Shown here piece after piece: positions 8,362-17,386 of a DNA stretch of 64,000 bases (positions within the stretch are counted from its first letter, which is position 1; each line of letters begins with the position of its first letter). Below the pieces are notes generated by a model. It searched no databases and had not been told where the DNA came from. It was given only the letters and a program-made list of their open reading frames with translations. A program made the position numbers and the translations under genes. Origin of the DNA: an uncultured Eubacteriales bacterium (GTDB lineage: Bacteria; Bacillota; Clostridia; Oscillospirales; Oscillospiraceae); NCBI GenBank assembly GCA_900546515.1, contig URDG01000008.1, positions 5,806 to 69,805 of the forward strand, in the 5' to 3' direction.

Positions 8362-10341
8362 ATGAAAGACATGGAGTTGAACAGGGAAGAGCTGAAATAT
8401 CTAAAGCTGCTTGCCAAGATATATCCGACTATTCAGGCAGTCAGCACGGAGATCATCAACCTCAGAGCAATACTGAATCTGCCAAAGGGAACGGAGCATT
8501 TCATAAGCGACATACACGGAGAGTATGAGGGCTTCAGGCATATTCTGCATAATGCTTCGGGTTCGGTGCGCCGTAAGATCGATCAGGCGCTCGGAGAATT
8601 CGTGTCATCATACGACAGAGATAATCTTGCAACTCTTATTTATTATCCGGAGCTCAAGCTGCGGGAGATGAAGGAGGCCGGAAAGGCGACGCGCGAGTGG
8701 TATACTATCACACTCCGCCAGCTGGTATCCGTCTGCAAGATAACAACGTCGAAATACACCCAGTCGAAGGTCAGAAAGATGCTGCCGAAGGACTTTGAGT
8801 ATGTCATAACAGAGCTTATGACCACCGGCAGCAAGGACTTCAACAAAGAGAAATACTACAGCCAGATCATAGATTCCATTATAGCTATCGGCAGGGCGGA
8901 TAAGTTTATCATCGCCATGTGCAATCTGGTGCAGAACTCGGTAATTGACAAGCTGCATATCGTCGGCGACATTTTCGACCGCGGCGACAGCCCGCATCTT
9001 GTAATTGACGAGCTGGAGAAGCAGCGCTATGTCGACATCCAATGGGGCAACCATGATATTCTGTGGATGGGGGCGGCGGCCGGCAACCGAAGCTGCATTG
9101 CAAACGCCGTACGTATCTGTCTGCGCTATAATAATTACGACTTCCTTGAGGACGGATACGGGATAAACATCAGGCCGCTGGCGATGTTTGCCATGCATGT
9201 TTATGAGAACGATCCCTGTGAGTGCTTCGCGCCGAAGCGTTCAAATCCGGAGACTTATGAGGATTACAGCGATGCGGTCATCGCAAAGATGCACAAGGCG
9301 ATCAGCATCATTCAGTTCAAGCTCGAGGGACAGAATATTCTTGCGCATCCTGAGTATGATATGAATGACCGCCTGCTGCTGGAAAGGCTGGATCTTGAGC
9401 GCGGCGTGCTGAAGATGGACGGGCAGGAGTATCCGCTCAGGGACAGAAATTTCCCGACTGTCGATCCTGCGGCGCCATATGCGCTCACCCCGGAGGAGGA
9501 AAAGGTCATAGAGGGGCTTGTCAGCTCTTTCATCAACTGCGAGAAGCTTCAGCGGCATATTGAGTTTTTGTATAAGAAAGGCTCAATGTACAAGTATTAC
9601 AACAACTGCCTGATGTTCCACGGCTGTATCCCAATGGAGCCGGACGGCAGCTTCACGACGCTGAATGTCTATGGGGATATATGCTCGGGCAAGTCGCTGT
9701 TCGACTGCTGCGAGCGCCTTGCACGGCAGGGGCGTTACGGCGAAGAGGGGTCAGATGAAAAGCGGCGCGGCTGTGATTTCATGTGGTATCTCTGGTGCGG
9801 CGCGAAGTCGCCGCTGTTCGGAAAAAATAAAATGGCGACTTTCGAGCGCTACTTCCTCGAAGATAAACAGATGCAAAGGGAAATCTCCGATGCGTACTTC
9901 AAATTGGCCTATACAAGGGAAATGGCCGACAGGATACTGCAAGAGTTTGGAATAAATGACAGCGAGGCCGTTATTGTGAACGGACATATCCCGGTCAAGA
10001 TAAAGAAGGGCGAGAGCCCGATAAAGGTGGACGGGAAGCTCATCATCATCGACGGAGGACTATCCAGAGCCTACCAGTCCGTCACCGGGATCGCCGGGTT
10101 TACGCTGATCTCAAACTCTCACCAGCTGTATCTTTCGGAGCATGAGCCGTTTACGTCGCTGAGAGAGTCTATATATAATAACCTTGACATGCAGTCGCGC
10201 CTGATACCTGTCAAGACTTACCCCAGCCGGGTCAAGATCGCCGATACGGATGACGGGCGCGAGATCGCCGCGCAGATCGCGGACCTTGAAAAGCTGCTCG
10301 AGGCTTACCGCAGCGGCGCTATCAAGCACGGAAAGACCTGA
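8362..10341 (+). CDS. fbp: Fructose-1,6-bisphosphatase class III
   Basis: Hydrolyses fructose-1,6-bisphosphate to fructose-6-phosphate in gluconeogenesis. At 659 residues it matches the long class III enzyme of Firmicutes. The calcineurin-like metallophosphatase motifs are in order: SDIHGEYEGF (Asp50, His52), IVGDIFDRGD, WGNHDILWMG, and the late HIPVKIKKGESP and IIDGG segments. AGGAGG precedes the ATG. glpK starts 18 bases downstream, so glycerol entry and gluconeogenesis appear to be co-transcribed. Confidence 0.96.
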   Translation: MKDMELNREELKYLKLLAKIYPTIQAVSTEIINLRAILNLPKGTEHFISDIHGEYEGFRHILHNASGSVRRKIDQALGEFVSSYDRDNLATLIYYPELKLREMKEAGKATREWYTITLRQLVSVCKITTSKYTQSKVRKMLPKDFEYVITELMTTGSKDFNKEKYYSQIIDSIIAIGRADKFIIAMCNLVQNSVIDKLHIVGDIFDRGDSPHLVIDELEKQRYVDIQWGNHDILWMGAAAGNRSCIANAVRICLRYNNYDFLEDGYGINIRPLAMFAMHVYENDPCECFAPKRSNPETYEDYSDAVIAKMHKAISIIQFKLEGQNILAHPEYDMNDRLLLERLDLERGVLKMDGQEYPLRDRNFPTVDPAAPYALTPEEEKVIEGLVSSFINCEKLQRHIEFLYKKGSMYKYYNNCLMFHGCIPMEPDGSFTTLNVYGDICSGKSLFDCCERLARQGRYGEEGSDEKRRGCDFMWYLWCGAKSPLFGKNKMATFERYFLEDKQMQREISDAYFKLAYTREMADRILQEFGINDSEAVIVNGHIPVKIKKGESPIKVDGKLIIIDGGLSRAYQSVTGIAGFTLISNSHQLYLSEHEPFTSLRESIYNNLDMQSRLIPVKTYPSRVKIADTDDGREIAAQIADLEKLLEAYRSGAIKHGKT

Positions 10342-10359
10342 TACATAGGAGGAAAAGCA

Positions 10360-11856
10360 ATGGCAAAATATATCATGGCGCTTGACGCAGGCACGACGTC
10401 GAACCGCTGCATACTCTTTGATCAGCATGGTGAGATATGCAGCGTCGCGCAGCAGGAATTTACGCAGTATTTTCCCCAGCCCGGCTGGGTAGAGCATGAC
10501 GCCAATGAGATTTGGCTCACGCAGTATTCCGTCGCCTCCGAAGCGCTTTCAAAGCTTGGAGCCACAGCGGAAGACATTGCCGCCATAGGCATCACAAACC
10601 AGAGAGAAACAACCATTGTCTGGGACAAGGCGACAGGAGAACCCGTATATCACGCCATAGTCTGGCAGGACCGCCGCACTGCGGAGTACTGTGATTCGCT
10701 CATCGCCAAAGGGCTCACGGAGAAATACCGCGCCAAGACGGGACTCGTGATCGACCCGTATTTCTCGGGAACGAAGATCCGCTGGATACTTGAGAACGTC
10801 CCCGGCGCGCGTGAAAAGGCGGAGAGAGGCGAGCTGCTGTTCGGCACGGTAGAGACCTGGCTTATCTGGAAGCTGACCGGCGGCAAGGTCCATGTCACAG
10901 ACTATTCAAATGCTTCGCGCACGATGCTGTATAATATCATAGACCTCAAGTGGGACGAGGAAATACTTGCGGAGCTTGGCATACCCGCCTGCATGCTGCC
11001 CGAAGTCAAGCCCTCCAGCTGCGTGTACGGCGAGACGACAGCCGACCTTTTCGGCGGGGCGATCACGATCTCAGGCGCGGCGGGAGACCAGCAGTCCGCA
11101 CTTTTTGGACAGACGTGCTTCACGCCAGGCGATGCGAAAAATACATACGGCACCGGCTGCTTCATGCTCATGAATACCGGCGAGAAGCCTGTGTTCTCCA
11201 AAAACGGACTTGTTACCACAATCGCATGGGGAATAGACGGGAAGGTCGAGTATGCACTCGAGGGTTCTATCTTCGTCGCCGGATCTGCTGTTCAGTGGCT
11301 GCGCGACCAGCTGAAGGTGGTCGACTCGGCGGCAGACTCCGAGTATTTCGCAAACAAAGTCAAGGACACGAACGGCTGCTATGTTGTCCCGGCATTTACG
11401 GGCCTTGGCGCGCCGCGCTGGGACCCCTATGCCCGCGGCGCTATCGTCGGACTGACCCGCGGCGTCAATAAGTATCACATCATCCGCGCAACGCTCGAAT
11501 CTCTTGCATTTCAGGTATACGACGTGCTCAAGGCAATGGAAGCCGATTCCGGCATCAAGCTGGCGGCGCTCAAGGTCGACGGCGGCGCATCCGCAAATAA
11601 TCTGCTGATGCAGATGCAGTCGGACATCATACAGGCACCCGTTAACCGCCCTGTCTGCGTTGAGACCACCGCAATGGGCGCGGCGTACCTCGCCGGTCTT
11701 GCGGTAGGCTACTGGAAGAGCAAGGAGGATGTGCTCAACAACTGGGCCATAGACAGGGTTTTCGGCCCCAAGATCATGCCGGCCGAGCGCGACAGGAAGG
11801 TAGCCGGCTGGAACAGAGCTGTCAGATGCACTTACGGCTGGGCAAAAGACGAATAA
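10360..11856 (+). CDS. glpK: Glycerol kinase
   Basis: Phosphorylates glycerol to sn-glycerol-3-phosphate with ATP. The 498-residue FGGY kinase shows the N-terminal phosphate loop LDAGTTSNRCILFD, the substrate motif TNQRETTIVWD, the WQDRRT segment, and the C-terminal nucleotide motif KVDGGASANNLLMQ. AGGAGG lies before the ATG. It forms an operon with fbp. There is no adjacent glycerol facilitator or GlpD, so glycerol could also arise internally from the G1P dehydrogenase and phosphatase genes upstream. Confidence 0.96.
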   Translation: MAKYIMALDAGTTSNRCILFDQHGEICSVAQQEFTQYFPQPGWVEHDANEIWLTQYSVASEALSKLGATAEDIAAIGITNQRETTIVWDKATGEPVYHAIVWQDRRTAEYCDSLIAKGLTEKYRAKTGLVIDPYFSGTKIRWILENVPGAREKAERGELLFGTVETWLIWKLTGGKVHVTDYSNASRTMLYNIIDLKWDEEILAELGIPACMLPEVKPSSCVYGETTADLFGGAITISGAAGDQQSALFGQTCFTPGDAKNTYGTGCFMLMNTGEKPVFSKNGLVTTIAWGIDGKVEYALEGSIFVAGSAVQWLRDQLKVVDSAADSEYFANKVKDTNGCYVVPAFTGLGAPRWDPYARGAIVGLTRGVNKYHIIRATLESLAFQVYDVLKAMEADSGIKLAALKVDGGASANNLLMQMQSDIIQAPVNRPVCVETTAMGAAYLAGLAVGYWKSKEDVLNNWAIDRVFGPKIMPAERDRKVAGWNRAVRCTYGWAKDE

Positions 11857-11874
11857 AACGAAATAAACAAAACA

Positions 11875-11906
11875 GAAACCGGGCTGCATTTTTGCAGCCC
11901 GGTTTC
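11875..11906 (-). terminator. Terminator between convergent glpK and livF
   Basis: A perfect 14-bp stem (GAAACCGGGCTGCA and its complement) surrounds a four-base loop. The T-rich flank lies on the minus-strand exit side, so it best serves the liv operon but may act for both. Confidence 0.75.
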
Positions 11907-11928
11907 CGGTTATGAAGAGAGGATATGT

Positions 11929-12639
11929 TCAGCCGCCGAGGTAAGCCTTGCGGACGGCATCGCTTGCAGCGAGTTCTGCACCTGTGCCGCTGAGCGTGAT
12001 CTTGCCGGTCTCGAGCACGTATGCCCGGTCGGCCACGGACAGCGCCATCTGTGCGTTCTGCTCGACAAGAAGGATAGTGGTGCCGGATTTGTGCAGTTCG
12101 CGGATAATATCGAAGATCTGCTCAACAAGAATCGGCGCGAGACCCATTGACGGCTCGTCAAGCATCAGAAGCTTCGGATGGCTCATCAGCGCACGGCCGA
12201 TAGCAAGCATCTGCTGCTCGCCGCCGGACAGCGTACCGGCGATCTGCCTGCGGCGTTCCCTGAGCCTGGGGAAACGCTCATACACGGCGTCAAGATCGGC
12301 GTCTACGCCGGAATTGTTCTGCGTGTATGCGCCCATCTCGAGGTTTTCCTGCACGGTCATCTGAAGGAAAATACGGCGGCCCTCCGGAACCTGTGCGAGA
12401 CCCTTTTCAACGATCTTGTAGGAGGGGAGATGGCTGATGTTTTCGCCGCAGAATTCAATGCTGCCGGTACGGGAGTGAAGAAGACCGGAAATAGTCTGGA
12501 GCGTGGTGGATTTACCGGCGCCGTTTGCGCCGATAAGCGTGACTACCTCGCCCTCGTTGACCTCGAATGAAATGCCCTTAATGGCGTGGATAGCACCGTA
12601 ATATACGTTCAGGTTGTCTACTTTAAGTATCTGCGGCAT
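11929..12639 (-). CDS. livF: Branched-chain amino acid ABC transporter ATPase LivF
   Basis: A 236-residue cytosolic ATPase of the high-affinity branched-chain amino acid importer. Walker A is GANGAGKST, the signature is LSGGEQQMLAIGRAL and Walker B is LLMLDEPSMGL. The short length and the position after LivG identify it as LivF. It begins three bases after the livG stop and is the last gene of livKHMGF. A terminator stem-loop follows. Confidence 0.94.
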   Translation of the reverse strand: MPQILKVDNLNVYYGAIHAIKGISFEVNEGEVVTLIGANGAGKSTTLQTISGLLHSRTGSIEFCGENISHLPSYKIVEKGLAQVPEGRRIFLQMTVQENLEMGAYTQNNSGVDADLDAVYERFPRLRERRRQIAGTLSGGEQQMLAIGRALMSHPKLLMLDEPSMGLAPILVEQIFDIIRELHKSGTTILLVEQNAQMALSVADRAYVLETGKITLSGTGAELAASDAVRKAYLGG

Positions 12640-12642
12640 GGT

Positions 12643-13497
12643 TTAAGCCTCCTTCTTCTTTCCCAGGTAAGCTTCGATCACGACAGGATCGGACTGGATG
12701 TCTGCGGGCGTGCCCTTGGCAATGACTTTGCCGAAGTTCAGCACGCAGATGCCCTCGCAAATGCCCATGACAAGATTCATATCGTGCTCGATGAGCATGA
12801 TAGCTATCTGGAACATGTCGCGTATTTTGATGATGTTCTCCATGAGCTCCGCAGTCTCTGAGGGATTCATGCCCGCTGCGGGCTCGTCGAGCAGCAGCAG
12901 ACTGGGATTCGTGCCAAGCGCACGGACGATCTCAAGCCTTCTCTGTGCACCGTATGGGAGCGAGCCTGCTTTCCAGTCGGCCATGCCTTCCATATTGAAG
13001 ATGCTCAGCAGCTCCATTGCGCGCTCGTGCGCGATGCGCTCCTGCTTCCAGTATGAGGGCAGCCGCAGTATGCCGCTTGCCATGTTATACTTTATGGAGT
13101 TGTGCAAGCCGAGCTTGACGTTATCCTCAACGCTGAGGTTGGAGAAAAGACGGATGTTCTGGAAGGTACGTGCGACGCCGAGACGGTTTACCTGCGCGGT
13201 GGACATGCCGTGCGTGTCGATGCCGTCGACAAGAATGGAGCCGCGGGTGGGCTGATAGACCTTTGTGAGCAGGTTGAATACCGTAGTCTTGCCTGCGCCG
13301 TTAGGCCCGATAAGACCGGCGATCTCTGTGCGCCCGATAGTAAGATCGAAGTCGTCAACAGCGGTCAGGCCGCCGAAGTCGATCCCGATGTGGCGTGCTT
13401 CAAGCACAGGGCTCTTGTCCAGATCGCGTTCGGGAATAAACGAATTTGTCGGCAGCGGGACAAGCGGGCTTTCATTTTTTGAATATACCTTAGCCAT
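12643..13497 (-). CDS. livG: Branched-chain amino acid ABC transporter ATPase LivG
   Basis: A 284-residue ATPase paired with LivF. Walker A is GPNGAGKTT, and Walker B LLLLDEPAAGMNP carries the LivG-typical extension. An N-terminal tail of about 30 residues precedes the ATPase domain. Its ATG overlaps the end of livM by eight bases, with GGAGG inside the livM coding sequence, indicating translational coupling. Confidence 0.94.
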   Translation of the reverse strand: MAKVYSKNESPLVPLPTNSFIPERDLDKSPVLEARHIGIDFGGLTAVDDFDLTIGRTEIAGLIGPNGAGKTTVFNLLTKVYQPTRGSILVDGIDTHGMSTAQVNRLGVARTFQNIRLFSNLSVEDNVKLGLHNSIKYNMASGILRLPSYWKQERIAHERAMELLSIFNMEGMADWKAGSLPYGAQRRLEIVRALGTNPSLLLLDEPAAGMNPSETAELMENIIKIRDMFQIAIMLIEHDMNLVMGICEGICVLNFGKVIAKGTPADIQSDPVVIEAYLGKKKEA

Positions 13498-14557
13498 TTG
13501 TCGTTTCCTCCTTTTCCCTGCGCGGAATGATACGGCTTAGAAGCGCCTTGACGCGGGGATCGTTCGTGGCCAGCATTACAAGGATAAGCACCACGGCATA
13601 TACGAGCATGCGGTAATCGTCAAAGCCGCGCAGAGCCTCCGGCAGGATAGTCAGCACGGCGGCGGAAATGACCGAGCCCCAGATGTTGCCCAGACCGCCG
13701 AGAACTACAAATACCAGCACGAGTATAGATGTGTTGAAGTCGAATTTCGATGAAGTGAGGTTTGAGAAGTTCAGGCCGTAGAGAGCACCGGCGGCGCCGG
13801 CGAGAGCGGCGGAGGTGATGAAGGCCATGAGCTTGTACTTGGTGATGTTGATGCCGACGGATTCCGCGGCGATACGGTTATCGCGCAGAGCCATGATCGC
13901 GCGGCCGGAACGGCTGTGGATGAGGTTGAGCACTATAACGAGAGTGATCATAATAAGTACGAAGCCGGCAGTAAAAGTGGAAATGGTCTGCGTGCCGGTC
14001 GCACCCTGCGCGCCCTTGATGATCACCTTGCCCGTCTCGGAAAGACCCAGATCGGTCACGCTCTTTGCACCGGTCGCATTGAAGATGATATGCAGGCCGT
14101 TCTCATCCCGCCCGACAATGAGGCAGTTTACGAGCTCCTTGATGATCTCGCCCGCGGCGAGCGTCACGATAGCCAGATAGTCGCCGCGCAGACGAAGGAC
14201 GGGCACGCCGACGATAAGCCCGGCGAGGGCGGCAAATACCGCGCCCACAACGAGCGCTAGAACAAGACGCACAACGGGGGAGGGGACAGCGCTTTGCAGG
14301 CTCATCGCGGTGATGATCCCGGAAAAAGCGCCGATGCTCATGAAGCCCGCGTGACCGAGGCTCAGCTCACCGAGAATACCGACAGTCAGGTTAAGAGACA
14401 CGGCCATCACAATGTAGCAGCAGATGGGGACCAGCTGACCTGCGAGAGAGCGCGTCAGCATGCCGTTGTTTTTCAGCACGGTCAGTACGACGAAGGCCGC
14501 CGTAACGCCGAGATAGGTTGCAAAATCGACTTTTGTGGATTTCTTCAGCTTTTTCAT
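13490..14557 (-). CDS. livM: Branched-chain amino acid ABC transporter permease LivM
   Basis: A 355-residue inner-membrane permease with about nine hydrophobic helices and the conserved cytoplasmic-loop segment GRAIMALRDNRIAAESVGIN that contacts the ATPases. It pairs with LivH. The ATG at 14557 is chosen because GAGGTGG lies just upstream and the encoded start (MKKLKKS) is typical. An open frame to 14587 overlaps livH and lacks a better start. The window between the livH stop and this ATG is about ten bases. Confidence 0.92.
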   Translation of the reverse strand: MKKLKKSTKVDFATYLGVTAAFVVLTVLKNNGMLTRSLAGQLVPICCYIVMAVSLNLTVGILGELSLGHAGFMSIGAFSGIITAMSLQSAVPSPVVRLVLALVVGAVFAALAGLIVGVPVLRLRGDYLAIVTLAAGEIIKELVNCLIVGRDENGLHIIFNATGAKSVTDLGLSETGKVIIKGAQGATGTQTISTFTAGFVLIMITLVIVLNLIHSRSGRAIMALRDNRIAAESVGINITKYKLMAFITSAALAGAAGALYGLNFSNLTSSKFDFNTSILVLVFVVLGGLGNIWGSVISAAVLTILPEALRGFDDYRMLVYAVVLILVMLATNDPRVKALLSRIIPRREKEETTNG

Positions 14558-14567
14558 TTCCGCCACC

Positions 14568-15446
14568 TCAGACCTTTTCCGGCACATACTTGCCCAGCAG
14601 ACCGGCCGGACGTACCAGCAGAGTCACGATAAGGACCGCAAACACGATGGAGTTTGCAAGCTGTGTGGAGATATATGCCTTTGCCATGGATTCGATTATG
14701 CCCAGCAGTATTCCGCCGAGGAATGCGCCGGGAATGGAGCCGATGCCGCCGAACACTGCGGCCGTGAAGGCCTTGATGCCGGGCATGGAGCCTGTTGTCG
14801 GCATGAGCGAGGTGTAGGATGAGCACAGAAGCACGCCTGCGACTGCCGCCAGCGCAGAGCCGATCGCAAAGGTGAGCGAAATAGTGAAGTTGACGTTGAT
14901 GCCCATCAGCTGCGCCGCACCTTTATCCTCAGAGCAGGCGCGCATGGCCTTGCCCATACGGCTCTTGGAGGTGAACAGCGTCAGCGCCGCCATTATGACG
15001 AGGCACACAACGACAGTCAGCAGCGACACATAGGAGATGGTGAGCTGTCCGTCAAAGAGCTTCACAGCGCCGGCAACAACAGGGGTATACGCCTTCGGGC
15101 TTGCACCCCAGATCAGAAGCGCGGCATTCTGGAGAAAATAGCTCACGCCGATAGCCGTGATAAGTACGGCCAGCGCCGGGGCCGAGCGCAGCGGCTTGTA
15201 GGCCAGTCCTTCGATAAGGACGCCGAGCACCGTGCATACGATCATGGCCAGTATCACGGCGAGCCATGACGGCAGCCCAAGAGAATTGATGGCCATCAGT
15301 GAGATGTATCCGCCCACCATAATAATATCGCCGTGGGCAAAGTTCAGCATTTTGGCGATGCCGTAGACCATCGTGTAGCCAAGCGCGATAATGGCGTACA
15401 CGCTGCCAAGGCTTATGCCGCTGACAAGGTATGACAGGAATTCCAT
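14568..15446 (-). CDS. livH: Branched-chain amino acid ABC transporter permease LivH
   Basis: A 292-residue permease with about eight membrane helices. The N-terminal GYTMVYGIAKMLNFAHGD is the strongly conserved LivH signature. It follows livK after 154 bases that contain two strong inverted repeats, and is followed at once by livM. It probably transports leucine, isoleucine and valine, although LivH-type systems with other amino acid or urea substrates exist. Confidence 0.94.
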   Translation of the reverse strand: MEFLSYLVSGISLGSVYAIIALGYTMVYGIAKMLNFAHGDIIMVGGYISLMAINSLGLPSWLAVILAMIVCTVLGVLIEGLAYKPLRSAPALAVLITAIGVSYFLQNAALLIWGASPKAYTPVVAGAVKLFDGQLTISYVSLLTVVVCLVIMAALTLFTSKSRMGKAMRACSEDKGAAQLMGINVNFTISLTFAIGSALAAVAGVLLCSSYTSLMPTTGSMPGIKAFTAAVFGGIGSIPGAFLGGILLGIIESMAKAYISTQLANSIVFAVLIVTLLVRPAGLLGKYVPEKV

Positions 15447-15475
15447 TTGCTTTATCCTCTCTCTTTATGTGCTTT

Positions 15476-15556
15476 GCGGTATTTACACCGTCGCAGAAGT
15501 CATCTGCCCCGGTGTAAATACCGCATTTCGCCGGGAGCTCCGGGCCGGAGCTCCCG
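15476..15556 (-). other. Two intercistronic hairpins between livK and livH
   Basis: One inverted repeat pairs 15532-15543 with 15545-15556 (12 bp, one-base centre) and the other pairs 15476-15490 with 15510-15524 (15 bp, 19-base loop). Neither has a T-tract, so they are probably not full terminators. Such hairpins after a binding-protein gene commonly stabilise the upstream mRNA, allowing more binding protein than permease. Confidence 0.7.
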
Positions 15557-15600
15557 ACAAGCGGTTTCTGTATGCGTTTCAGCCGGTTTTAGGTGTCGGC

Positions 15601-16812
15601 TTATTCACCTGCGGAGACGTAAACGCCGTTCTTGATGACGACAGCGGAGGGGAGCTTGCTGACTTCGCCGTTTACGTTCCAGGTCATACCGGTGCCGGTC
15701 AGACCGTCAAAGGTCATGGTCGGGAAGGTGGCGACGAGTGCGTCGCAGATCTCCTCTGCGGACATGTCAGGAGTGCAGCCGGCAGTTTCAAGTGCCTGCT
15801 TGAGAGCATAGATCACGTCGTACTGGTCGGCAGCGAACTGGTTGGGGGTCTCGCCGTAGCGCTCTACATACTCGCTGACGAAGTTCTGAGTGCGCTCATC
15901 CTGTGCGTCTGCGGAGAACGGAGTCAGAACCATGACGTCCTCTGCGAGGCTGAGGTCGAAGTTATCGAGGGTGAGGATGCCGTCCATGCCGTCAACACCG
16001 AAGAAAGTGGGAGCGTAGCCCATTGCGTTGGCCTGAGTGAGGATGACGGAAGCGGGCTGGTAGTAGATGGGTAGGAATACAAGGTCAGCGCCGGCGGCCT
16101 GTGCACCGGTGAGCTGTACGGAGAAGTCGGTCATGGTGTCCTTGGTGAAGGTGCCTTCGTAAACGACCTCGAGACCCTTTGCGCTGCCTTCGGTCACGAA
16201 GGTGTCGCGGATACCCTGGGAGTATGCGTCGTCGTTCTGATAGATGATAGCGATCTTGCTTTCGGGCATGTTAGATGCGATGTAGGTTGCGGAGCCGGTG
16301 CCCTGGTTGGGGTCGGTGAAGCACATCTGGAAGACGTTATCCTTGTCCGCGGTTACGTCGGGGGAGGAAGCGGAGGGAGTCAGCATGAACACGCGGTCCT
16401 CGTTGACCTTGGCTGCAACGGAGATGGAAGGACCTGTGGTGACAGGGCCGGCCAGAACCTGCATACCCCAGTCGTAGAGGTTGTTGTAAGCGTTGACGGA
16501 GGTCTCGCCGTCGTTGACGTCGTCCTCAAACTTATACTCGATCAGTGCGCCGTTGATGCCGCCGGCTGCGTTGATCTCGTCAACGGCGATCTGGCCGCCG
16601 TTCTTGACTGCCTGGCCGTAGATGGCCGCGGCGCCGGTCAGAGGGCCAACTCCGCCGAACTTGAAGGTACCGGCAGAAGCGGCGGTATCTGCGGAAGAGT
16701 CGGAAGCTGCGGGGGCATCAGTTGCCGCCGGAGCAGAAGAGGAACTGCCGCAGCCGGCCAGCAGGCAGGCGCACATGGCAAATACCATTACGAGAGATAC
16801 GAGTTTTTTCAT
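15601..16812 (-). CDS. livK: Branched-chain amino acid binding lipoprotein
   Basis: A 403-residue type I periplasmic-binding-fold protein. The signal peptide ends in the lipobox LLAGC with Cys21, followed by a Ser/Ala-rich linker and then FKFGGVGPLTGAAAIYGQ, the start of the ligand-binding domain of the Leu/Ile/Val family. It would be lipid-anchored outside the membrane and deliver ligand to LivHM. It is first in the operon. The start follows AAGGAG. Confidence 0.93.
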   Translation of the reverse strand: MKKLVSLVMVFAMCACLLAGCGSSSSAPAATDAPAASDSSADTAASAGTFKFGGVGPLTGAAAIYGQAVKNGGQIAVDEINAAGGINGALIEYKFEDDVNDGETSVNAYNNLYDWGMQVLAGPVTTGPSISVAAKVNEDRVFMLTPSASSPDVTADKDNVFQMCFTDPNQGTGSATYIASNMPESKIAIIYQNDDAYSQGIRDTFVTEGSAKGLEVVYEGTFTKDTMTDFSVQLTGAQAAGADLVFLPIYYQPASVILTQANAMGYAPTFFGVDGMDGILTLDNFDLSLAEDVMVLTPFSADAQDERTQNFVSEYVERYGETPNQFAADQYDVIYALKQALETAGCTPDMSAEEICDALVATFPTMTFDGLTGTGMTWNVNGEVSKLPSAVVIKNGVYVSAGE

Positions 16813-16842
16813 TTTGTTTCTCCTTGAAAAATCTATTTATAC

Positions 16843-16880
16843 AAAAAATCGGCCCTGACCAAACTGGTCAGAGCCGATTT
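16843..16880 (-). terminator. Terminator or leader hairpin just upstream of livK
   Basis: The stem pairs AAATCGGC-CTGACC with GGTCAG-GCCGATTT around a five-base loop and one mismatch. On the minus strand it ends in a T-tract about 30 bases before the livK start. It can be the terminator of the small upstream gene or an attenuator in the liv leader. Confidence 0.7.
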
Positions 16881-16882
16881 GA

Positions 16883-16891
16883 AGTATACCA
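16883..16891 (-). promoter_or_regulatory. Possible extended -10 promoter for liv operon
   Basis: Reading the minus strand, TGGTATACT is an extended -10 element placed just before the hairpin. No good -35 is visible, so this is a tentative start site for livK. Confidence 0.35.
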
Positions 16892-16897
16892 ATCAAA

Positions 16898-17209
16898 TCA
16901 TTGCACCAAAACCACGTTCAGCCGTCTTGAGTTTCCACCGCATATGCAAATAATTATGGCGAAAAGTACGACAGTAATTATTATAACTGCCGCTGCGTCA
17001 ATTATTATTATGGCGGAAGAGACCAACCGCGCAAGTATGAGACAGAGGGCAGCAAAAATGGACACTGCAAGAGCAGTGTCCATAGTAAGCAGGAGGGCCG
17101 TATTCTCAGACTTTGCGGTCTTGGTGCAGGAAGAGGACGCAGAGCGGAACTCAGTGCATGCTGCATTTGAGTTGGACATATTGAAACGGTTTTCAAAGCG
17201 CTCAGTCAT
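16898..17209 (-). CDS. Small hypothetical membrane protein
   Basis: A 103-residue protein of unknown function. A polar N-terminal half rich in Ser, Asn and Ala (about residues 1-35) is followed by two adjoining hydrophobic segments at roughly 38-62 and 63-87, the second very rich in isoleucine. The ATG at 17209 is preceded by GGGAG, better than the ATG at 17227. It has its own strong promoter and ends at the hairpin before livK. The promoter and ribosome-binding site argue it is real, but I recognise no family. Confidence 0.6.
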   Translation of the reverse strand: MTERFENRFNMSNSNAACTEFRSASSSCTKTAKSENTALLLTMDTALAVSIFAALCLILARLVSSAIIIIDAAAVIIITVVLFAIIICICGGNSRRLNVVLVQ

Positions 17210-17239
17210 TATTGCGTCTCCCTTCATGATGATGGCTGC

Positions 17240-17268
17240 ACTTTAGCACCATAAAGGCATAATGTCAA
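17240..17268 (-). promoter_or_regulatory. Promoter of the small membrane protein gene
   Basis: On the minus strand TTGACA (17263-17268) and TAAAGT (17240-17245) are 17 bases apart. It lies about 30 bases before the start codon and could also drive liv by read-through. Confidence 0.7.
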
Positions 17269-17309
17269 TACGTCAGAGCGTGATTCTACCGCTTGTATAC
17301 GTTTTCGTC

Positions 17310-17360
17310 AAAAAAGCCTCTCACGTTTTGTCGAACATGCACAAAACATGAGAGGCTTTT
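17310..17360 (-). terminator. Terminator of the exonuclease gene
   Basis: AAAAGCCTCTCA and an additional GTTTTGT pair with ACAAAAC and TGAGAGGCTTTT, followed on the minus strand by further T residues. It is nearly symmetrical and may act in both directions. Confidence 0.8.
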
Positions 17361-17386
17361 GTATTTGCCGGAGACCGAACCGGGCG

